From contig DRPD01000065.1 in assembly GCA_011374735.1 (NCBI GenBank), positions 1 to 7,973 of the forward strand: a DNA stretch of 7,973 nt, given 5' to 3'. Position 1 is the first letter of the stretch. Each line of letters begins with the position of its first letter. Under the pieces are notes generated by a model. That model worked only from the letters and a program-made list of their open reading frames with translations, made no database searches and was not told where the DNA came from. Of the stretch, positions 1 to 7,973 are shown in pieces. Both the position numbers and the translations under genes were made by a program. Origin of the DNA: Thermopetrobacter sp. Its GTDB lineage: Bacteria > Pseudomonadota > Alphaproteobacteria > Rhizobiales > Aestuariivirgaceae.

Positions 1-1334
1 CCGGATTCCTCATCCGTATAGACCCGGAACGACGGATCCTCCTTGGCCAGCTTCTGAAGCGCGATGGACAGCTTCTCCTGATCGGCTTTCGAAGCCGGCT
101 CGATAGCCTTCTCGATCACCGGCTCGGGGAACTCCATCTTCTCCAGCACCACCGGCTTGGATACATCGCACAGGGTGTCGCCGGTCTGGGTGTTTTTCAG
201 GCCCACCAGCGCCACGATGTCGCCGGCGTAGGCCTCGTCCAGCTCCTCGCGGTCGTTGGCGTGCATCAGCACCATGCGGCCGATGCGCTCCGTCTTGCCG
301 GTGGTGGTGTTGAGCACCGTGGTGCCCTTCTTCGCCTTGCCCGAATAGATGCGGCTGAAGGTCAGCGTGCCGTAGGGGTCTTCCATCAGCTTGAAGGCCA
401 GCATGGCCAGCGGCGCGTCATCGGAGGATTCGCGCACCACCTCCTCGCCGCTCTTGTAGTCGGTGCCCTTGATCGGCGGCACGTCCAGCGGCGACGGCAG
501 CAGATCCACCACCGCGTCCAGCAGCGGCTGCACGCCCTTGTTCTTGAACGCGGAGCCGCACAGAACGGGGAAGAAGTCGTTGGCCAGCGTGCCCTTGCGC
601 AGCAGCGCCTTGATCGTATCCTCGGAAATCTCCTCGCCGGACAGATAGGCGTCCATGGCCTCCTCGTCCAGCTCCACCACCGTCTCGATCATCTCGGTGC
701 GCATTTCCTCGGCCCGATCCTTCAGTTCGGCCGGGATCTCCTCCTCGTGGAACTTCGCGCCCAGCGTCTCCTCGTCCCACACGATGGCCACCATGCGCAC
801 CAGATCGATGACGCCCTTGAAATCGTCCTCCGCGCCGATCGGCATCTGGATCGGCACCGGCCGCGCCCCCAGACGCTCCCTGATGTCGGACACGCAACGG
901 TCGAAGTCGGCGCCGATCTTGTCCATCTTGTTGGCGAACACGATGCGCGGCACGCCATACTTGTCGCCCTGGCGCCACACGGTTTCCGTCTGCGGCTCGA
1001 CGCCGGCGTTGGCGTCCAGCACCGTGACCGCGCCGTCCAGCACCCGCAAGCTGCGCTCCACCTCGATGGTGAAATCCACGTGGCCCGGGGTGTCGATGAT
1101 GTTCAGCCGGCAATCGTTCCAGAAGGTGGTGGTGGCGGCCGACGTGATGGTGATGCCGCGCTCCTGCTCCTGCTCCATGAAGTCCATGGTGGCGGCGCCG
1201 TCGTGCACCTCGCCGATCTTGTGGCTCTTGCCGGTGTAATAGAGGATGCGCTCCGTCACCGTCGTCTTGCCGGCGTCGATGTGGGCCATGATGCCGAAGT
1301 TGCGGTAATTCTCTATGGCGTATTTGCGGGCCAT
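1..1334 (-). CDS. fusA: Elongation factor G, N-terminal 444 residues (partial at window edge)
   Basis: EF-G is the cytosolic translational GTPase that drives translocation of tRNA and mRNA on the ribosome and, with RRF, splits ribosomes. The reading frame is open from ATG at 1334 to the left edge with no stop; the family is about 690-700 residues, so roughly the last 250 are outside the window. Visible GTPase motifs: P-loop AHIDAGKTT (17-25), switch I with RGITIT (59-64), DTPGH (81-85), NKMD (135-138) and SAF (261-263). The G' insert lies at about 160-260, domain II starts near 305 ([19 protein letters not shown]) and domain III has begun by 410 ([23 protein letters not shown]). The start is supported by GGAG seven bases upstream and by the conserved N-terminus ([17 protein letters not shown]). 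It lies 34 nt after rpsG on the same strand, as in the classical str operon. No motif is damaged. The intact motifs favour canonical EF-G over an EF-G2, TetM or RF3 paralogue. Confidence 0.98.
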   Translation of the reverse strand, partial: MARKYAIENYRNFGIMAHIDAGKTTVTERILYYTGKSHKIGEVHDGAATMDFMEQEQERGITITSAATTTFWNDCRLNIIDTPGHVDFTIEVERSLRVLDGAVTVLDANAGVEPQTETVWRQGDKYGVPRIVFANKMDKIGADFDRCVSDIRERLGARPVPIQMPIGAEDDFKGVIDLVRMVAIVWDEETLGAKFHEEEIPAELKDRAEEMRTEMIETVVELDEEAMDAYLSGEEISEDTIKALLRKGTLANDFFPVLCGSAFKNKGVQPLLDAVVDLLPSPLDVPPIKGTDYKSGEEVVRESSDDAPLAMLAFKLMEDPYGTLTFSRIYSGKAKKGTTVLNTTTGKTERIGRMVLMHANDREELDEAYAGDIVALVGLKNTQTGDTLCDVSKPVVLEKMEFPEPVIEKAIEPASKADQEKLSIALQKLAKEDPSFRVYTDEES

Positions 1335-1341
1335 CTGCCTG

Positions 1342-1345
1342 CTCC
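1342..1345 (-). promoter_or_regulatory. Ribosome binding site of fusA
   Basis: On the minus strand GGAG is followed by seven bases and then the fusA ATG at 1334. It sits in the 34-nt gap after the rpsG stop and fixes the fusA start. No promoter or terminator is seen in this gap, which fits co-transcription with rpsG. Confidence 0.8.
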
Positions 1346-1368
1346 GAAATCTCTCTTAAGCCTTGGTG

Positions 1369-1839
1369 TCACCAGCGGTAATGCGAGAACGCGCGGTTGG
1401 CCTCGGCCATGCGATGGGTGTCCTCGCGCTTCTTCACCGCCGCGCCGCGGTTGTTGGCGGCGTCCAGCAGTTCGCCGGACAGACGCTCCACCATGGTGCG
1501 CTCGCCGCGCGCCCGGGCGGCGGCGATCAGCCAGCGGATGGCCAGCGTCTGCTTGCGGTCGGGCCGCACCTCCACCGGCACCTGATAGGTGGCGCCGCCG
1601 ACCCGGCGGGAGCGCACCTCCACCTGCGGCATGACGTTCTCCAGGGCCTCGTGGAACAGCGCCAGCGGATCGGCCCCGGACTTTTTCTGGATGGTGTCCA
1701 GCGCGCCATAGACGATGCGCTCGGCGGCCGATTTCTTGCCGCCCACCATCAGGCAATTCATGAATTTCGACAGCACCACGTCTCCGAACTTCGGATCCGG
1801 GTTGATTTCGCGTTTCTCTGCGCGGTGACGACGCGACAT
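1369..1839 (-). CDS. rpsG: 30S ribosomal protein S7
   Basis: S7 is a primary 16S rRNA binding protein that nucleates assembly of the 30S head and lines the E site. The 156-residue protein starts [20 protein letters not shown] and ends [13 protein letters not shown], the usual length and C-terminus for this family in alphaproteobacteria. The conserved core is complete: [23 protein letters not shown] split over residues 22-44, the beta-hairpin region [16 protein letters not shown] at about 76-91, and the helix [12 protein letters not shown] at 98-109. The ATG at 1839 gives the conserved N-terminus. It lies 14 nt after the rpsL stop and 34 nt before fusA. In E. coli, S7 represses the str operon by binding a roughly 100-nt rpsL-rpsG spacer; the spacer here is far too short for that site. 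Identification is secure from sequence recognition. Confidence 0.99.
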   Translation of the reverse strand: MSRRHRAEKREINPDPKFGDVVLSKFMNCLMVGGKKSAAERIVYGALDTIQKKSGADPLALFHEALENVMPQVEVRSRRVGGATYQVPVEVRPDRKQTLAIRWLIAAARARGERTMVERLSGELLDAANNRGAAVKKREDTHRMAEANRAFSHYRW

Positions 1840-1851
1840 GGCAGTTCAATC

Positions 1852-1855
1852 CCTC
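1852..1855 (-). promoter_or_regulatory. Ribosome binding site of rpsG overlapping the rpsL stop
   Basis: On the minus strand the rpsL TGA stop (1856-1854) is embedded in GTGAGGGATT, so the GAGG core shares bases with the stop codon. It is 12 nt from the rpsG ATG, slightly longer than ideal. The overlap suggests that ribosomes ending rpsL translation hand over to rpsG (translational coupling); this is inferred from geometry only. Confidence 0.6.
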
Positions 1856-2225
1856 ACTTCGGCCGTTTGGCGCCATATTTGGAGCGCCGCTGACGGCGCC
1901 CATCGACGCCCTGCGTGTCCAGCACGCCGCGAATGATGTGGTAGCGCACGCCCGGCAGGTCCTTCACGCGGCCGCCGCGGATCAGCACCACGGAATGTTC
2001 CTGCAGGTTGTGACCCTCGCCGGGAATGTAGCTGGTCACCTCGAAGCCGTTGGTCAGGCGCACCCGCGCCACCTTGCGCAGCGCCGAGTTCGGCTTCTTC
2101 GGCGTCGTCGTATAGACGCGCGTGCACACCCCGCGCTTCTGCGGGCAGGCCATGAGGGCCGGCACCTTGTTGCGCTTCACCACCGCCTTGCGCGGCTTGC
2201 GGATCAGCTGGTTGATCGTCGGCAT
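1854..2225 (-). CDS. rpsL: 30S ribosomal protein S12
   Basis: S12 sits at the interface side of the 30S decoding centre and controls the accuracy of tRNA selection; it is the classical target of streptomycin-resistance mutations. The 123-residue protein starts [13 protein letters not shown] and ends [11 protein letters not shown], full length for the family. The decoding loop [13 protein letters not shown] (39-51) has Lys43. The second loop [13 protein letters not shown] (84-96) has Arg86, Lys88 and Pro91, all wild type, and Asp89, the residue methylthiolated by RimO in E. coli. The ATG at 2225 gives the conserved N-terminus; the upstream Shine-Dalgarno is modest (GAAGG at 2240-2236, ten bases away). 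It is the first gene of the str group here and is transcribed away from the plus-strand VOC gene, so its promoter should lie in 2226-2749. Confidence 0.99.
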   Translation of the reverse strand: MPTINQLIRKPRKAVVKRNKVPALMACPQKRGVCTRVYTTTPKKPNSALRKVARVRLTNGFEVTSYIPGEGHNLQEHSVVLIRGGRVKDLPGVRYHIIRGVLDTQGVDGRRQRRSKYGAKRPK

Positions 2226-2313
2226 CTGCGTTCTGCCTTCTCTCTGCCTTCATCCTCGCTTCGGCACGCCCGGCCGGCGCACGCCACGGCCCGCCCGCGC
2301 CATCATGACACCA

Positions 2314-2347
2314 TGAGGCGCGAAAAGCCGGCCATTCCGGCGCCTCA
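2314..2347 (-). other. Stem-loop in the presumed rpsL leader (proximal)
   Basis: TGAGGCGC at 2314-2321 pairs perfectly with GCGCCTCA at 2340-2347, an 8-bp stem enclosing 18 nt. The enclosed part can form a smaller alternative stem (GCCGG at 2327-2331 with CCGGC at 2337-2341). It lies about 90 nt upstream of the rpsL start codon. No uridine tract follows it in the rpsL direction. Whether it forms in RNA or is regulatory is inference. Confidence 0.4.
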
Positions 2348-2387
2348 CCTCCAGGGGTGCGACCCGGACGCCATGCGACAACCAGAG

Positions 2388-2418
2388 GACCTTGGCAGGT
2401 TCAGCGCCCGCCAAGGTC
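2388..2418 (-). other. Stem-loop in the presumed rpsL leader (middle)
   Basis: GACCTTGGC at 2388-2396 is the exact reverse complement of GCCAAGGTC at 2410-2418, a 9-bp stem with a 13-nt loop; one G-U and one A-U pair (2386-2387 with 2419-2420) can extend it. A perfect 9-bp match at this distance is the best inverted repeat in the region. No T-run follows on either strand, so it is not a typical terminator. It could be a leader RNA structure or a protein-binding palindrome. Confidence 0.45.
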
Positions 2419-2484
2419 TTGTCCAAAACCCTGACTGCTTGTCCTTCAGGCAGCGTCCAGTGCGGAAAATCCGCCCTGCGGCCT

Positions 2485-2520
2485 GCCCCGTCCGTCAAGA
2501 CGGGGCAAGCTTTAGCCCCG
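2485..2520. other. Overlapping, mutually exclusive inverted repeats
   Basis: GCCCCGTC at 2485-2492 pairs with GACGGGGC at 2499-2506 (8 bp, 6-nt loop). The CGGGGC of that right arm (2501-2506) can instead pair with GCCCCG at 2515-2520 (6 bp, 8-nt loop). The central arm can therefore join only one stem at a time, an arrangement seen in attenuators. In a GC-rich region such overlap can also arise by chance. There is no adjacent T-run. The candidate rpsL promoter overlaps this element, which complicates a leader role. Confidence 0.35.
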
Positions 2521-2537
2521 CCCGCCCGGCCCGTCAA
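2509..2537 (-). promoter_or_regulatory. Candidate promoter for rpsL-rpsG-fusA (weak)
   Basis: On the minus strand CTTGACG (hexamer TTGACG at 2537-2532) matches five of six bases of the sigma70-type -35 box. After exactly 17 nt it is followed by TAAAGC (2514-2509), a poor -10 with three of six matches. The spacer is extremely GC-rich. Initiation would be near 2502, giving a leader of about 275 nt before the rpsL ATG. A second CTTGACGG copy 39 bp downstream has no recognisable -10 at normal spacing. This is the best candidate I found but it remains speculative. Confidence 0.25.
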
Positions 2538-2700
2538 GCCCAAAAAACGTCAGAAAGGCCGGCCCGGCCCGCCATCTCCTCCTCGCCCCGCCGGACCCGC
2601 GCCCGGCCGATCCAAAGTTCGCCGAAAAGGTTCCCGGCAATGGCCCGTTTTTCGCCCCCGGCCCGCCTTGCCGGTGGGGCATATGCGTCCGCGTGGGGGC

Positions 2701-2716
2701 GTCGGCCGCAGCCGAC
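2701..2716 (+). other. Small hairpin upstream of the VOC gene
   Basis: GTCGGC at 2701-2706 and GCCGAC at 2711-2716 form a perfect 6-bp stem with a CGCA tetraloop, ending 16 bases before the VOC Shine-Dalgarno. It may lie in the 5' untranslated region of that gene. No function can be read from sequence. Confidence 0.3.
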
Positions 2717-2732
2717 AGCGAACACCGATCTT

Positions 2733-2738
2733 GAGGAG
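2733..2738 (+). promoter_or_regulatory. Ribosome binding site of the VOC gene
   Basis: GAGGAG is followed by 11 bases and then ATG at 2750. It is a strong Shine-Dalgarno core with slightly long spacing and supports this start, which also places the first strand of the VOC fold at the expected distance from the N-terminus. Confidence 0.75.
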
Positions 2739-2749
2739 AAACGATCATC

Positions 2750-3190
2750 ATGCACGACACCACGGCACCTTATTGGTGGCATGAACTGAACTGCCACGAT
2801 CTCGACGCCGCCGCGGCCTTCTATCACCGCACCCTGGGCTGGGAATTCGAAGACGCCCGCGCCTCCGGCGGCGGCGCCTATTTGATCGCCCGTCGCGACG
2901 GACGGCCCGTGGCCGGCTTCCATCGGCTGGCCGCCGAATCGCGCGGCCGCATCCCGGCTCACTGGCTCAGCTACATGATGGTGGAAGACATGGATGACGC
3001 CATTGAGACGGCACGCGCTTCAGGCGGCCGGATCGTGCGCCCGCCGTTCGAGGTGCCGGGCGTCGGCCGCCTGGCGCTCATCACCGACAACCATGACGCC
3101 CTGATCGGCCTGTTCGAGGCCGCCGCCGATCACCCGCTGGCCGTCGCCGCCACCGCCGCATCCGGCTTGGGCCCGCATCAGACGGCCTGA
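2750..3190 (+). CDS. VOC-superfamily (glyoxalase/bleomycin-resistance fold) protein, substrate unknown
   Basis: The 146-residue soluble protein has the duplicated beta-alpha-beta-beta-beta layout of single-chain vicinal oxygen chelate proteins. The first module (about 7-60) has YWWHELNCHDLDAAAAFYHRTLGWEF. The second (about 68-124) has PAHWLSYMMVEDMDDAIETA, GGRIVRPPFEVPGVGRLALITD and a final strand ALIGLFEA. PxHWxxY...VxDxDxA and GG..V.PP...PGVGR are typical of the 'predicted enzyme related to lactoylglutathione lyase' group. Possible metal ligands include His11, Glu12, His58, His71 and Glu123, but they do not align cleanly with glyoxalase I ligands, so I do not assign an activity. The last 20 residues are Ala-rich and probably disordered. 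It is the only plus-strand gene, divergent from rpsL and convergent with rpoC; this placement gives no functional clue. There is no signal peptide or membrane segment. Confidence 0.9.
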   Translation: MHDTTAPYWWHELNCHDLDAAAAFYHRTLGWEFEDARASGGGAYLIARRDGRPVAGFHRLAAESRGRIPAHWLSYMMVEDMDDAIETARASGGRIVRPPFEVPGVGRLALITDNHDALIGLFEAAADHPLAVAATAASGLGPHQTA

Positions 3191-3226
3191 GCGGGAACGG
3201 CCGCTACCGCCGAATGGGGGCGCGAG

Positions 3227-3258
3227 AAAGCCGGTGAGAGCGTCTCTCACCGGCTTTT
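3227..3258. terminator. Bidirectional intrinsic terminator between the VOC gene and rpoC
   Basis: AAAGCCGGTGAGAG at 3227-3240 is perfectly complementary to CTCTCACCGGCTTT at 3244-3257, a 14-bp stem with a CGT loop. On the plus strand it ends in TTTT (3255-3258), terminating the VOC gene 36 nt after its stop. On the minus strand it ends in TTTCTC, terminating rpoC 37 nt after its stop. The U-tract is short in both directions but the stem is long and GC-rich. It isolates rpoBC transcription from the VOC gene and the str region. Confidence 0.88.
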
Positions 3259-3294
3259 CCTGGTCGTCAAGATGAAATGGCCGCGGCCAAACGC

Positions 3295-7563
<4,269 letters not shown>

Positions 7564-7572
7564 GTCGGCTCT

Positions 7573-7576
7573 CTCC
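7573..7576 (-). promoter_or_regulatory. Ribosome binding site of rpoC
   Basis: GGAG on the minus strand (inside TGGAGAGAG) lies nine bases before the rpoC ATG at 7563. It begins five bases after the base of the upstream GC-rich hairpin, so ribosome access could be sensitive to that structure. Confidence 0.8.
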
Positions 7577-7581
7577 AGATA

Positions 7582-7600
7582 CGGGCGGCCCGGCCGCCCG
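7582..7600 (-). other. GC-rich hairpin in the rpoB-rpoC spacer
   Basis: CGGGCGGC at 7582-7589 pairs perfectly with GCCGCCCG at 7593-7600 around a 3-nt loop. In the rpoB-to-rpoC direction it is followed by TATCTGGAGAG, not a U-tract, so it is not an intrinsic terminator. It stands between the rpoB stop (30 nt away) and the rpoC Shine-Dalgarno. Possible roles are a pause site, an mRNA-processing site or a translation-tuning structure; sequence alone cannot choose. Confidence 0.55.
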
Positions 7601-7629
7601 GTTCTCTCGCTATGTTCTGCTCAAGGCGC

Positions 7630-7973
<344 letters not shown>

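Larger units (their letters stand above)
2226..2749. other. Divergent intergenic region between rpsL and the VOC gene
   Basis: These 524 bases must hold the promoters of rpsL-rpsG-fusA (leftward) and of the VOC gene (rightward). I see no convincing coding region: open frames here rely on TTG or poorly placed starts, lack Shine-Dalgarno sequences and have arginine/proline-rich compositions typical of noncoding GC-rich DNA. What is visible is a set of inverted repeats (2314-2347, 2388-2418, 2485-2520, 2701-2716), a direct repeat CTTGTCC at 2418-2424 and 2438-2444, a repeat CCGTCAAG at 2492-2499 and 2531-2538, and a GC-rich tract around 2505-2600. No T-run directly follows any of the stems, so none is a clear intrinsic terminator. 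Confidence 0.7.

Noticed and set aside
261..1634. A 457-codon plus-strand open frame across fusA and rpsG
   Set aside because: It runs antisense to two conserved genes and across their junction, and has a His/Gly/Arg-rich composition with no recognisable domain.
2388..2418. The 9-bp stem considered as a rho-independent terminator
   Set aside because: Neither strand has a T-run directly after the stem (TTGTCC on the plus strand, CTCTGG on the minus strand), and the 13-nt loop is long for a terminator.
2250..2543. A 97-codon minus-strand frame in the rpsL upstream region, possible leader peptide
   Set aside because: It would start at TTG without a Shine-Dalgarno and its composition is that of translated noncoding GC-rich DNA. 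I see no family features.
2680..2685. CATATG considered as the -10 box of the VOC gene promoter
   Set aside because: The position 17 nt upstream is CCCCGG-like and has no resemblance to a -35 element, and I found no better pair, so I do not call a VOC promoter.
1938..2789. A 283-codon plus-strand frame spanning rpsL, the intergenic region and the start of the VOC gene
   Set aside because: It crosses a conserved antisense gene and overlaps the well-supported VOC start in another frame; no domain is visible.

Overview
The window is the junction between the RNA polymerase (rpoBC) cluster and the str (rpsL-rpsG-fusA) cluster of a GC-rich bacterium. Direct adjacency of rpoBC and str genes, the protein sequences (S7 of 156 residues ending AFSHYRW; an EF-G starting [20 protein letters not shown]; beta' starting [11 protein letters not shown] with a trigger-loop insertion) and strong G/C preference at third codon positions point to an alphaproteobacterium, possibly of the Rhodospirillales type. 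The order is an inference from memory of the families, not from a search.

From high to low coordinate, all on the minus strand unless stated: 7630-7973 is the last 113 codons of rpoB. After a 66-nt gap with a GC-rich hairpin comes the complete rpoC (3295-7563, 1422 residues). Then follow a convergent spacer with a strong bidirectional terminator (3227-3258) and one plus-strand gene for a small VOC/glyoxalase-fold protein (2750-3190). A 524-bp divergent intergenic region (2226-2749) carries several stem-loops and a weak promoter candidate. The str genes close the window: rpsL (1854-2225), rpsG (1369-1839) and the first 444 codons of fusA (1-1334, running off the left edge).

Apart from the VOC gene, everything belongs to core gene expression: the two largest RNA polymerase subunits, two 30S proteins (S12 in the decoding centre, S7 in the head at the E site) and the translocase EF-G. 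rpsL, rpsG and fusA are tightly packed (14 and 34 nt gaps), fit a single transcript, and probably start from a promoter in the divergent region. The terminator and the oppositely oriented VOC gene separate rpoBC from str transcription.

I see no mobile element, CRISPR array, tRNA or rRNA. The window is mostly ordinary conserved chromosome. The parts worth a second look are the VOC gene placed between rpoC and rpsL and the potentially structured 5' leader of rpsL.
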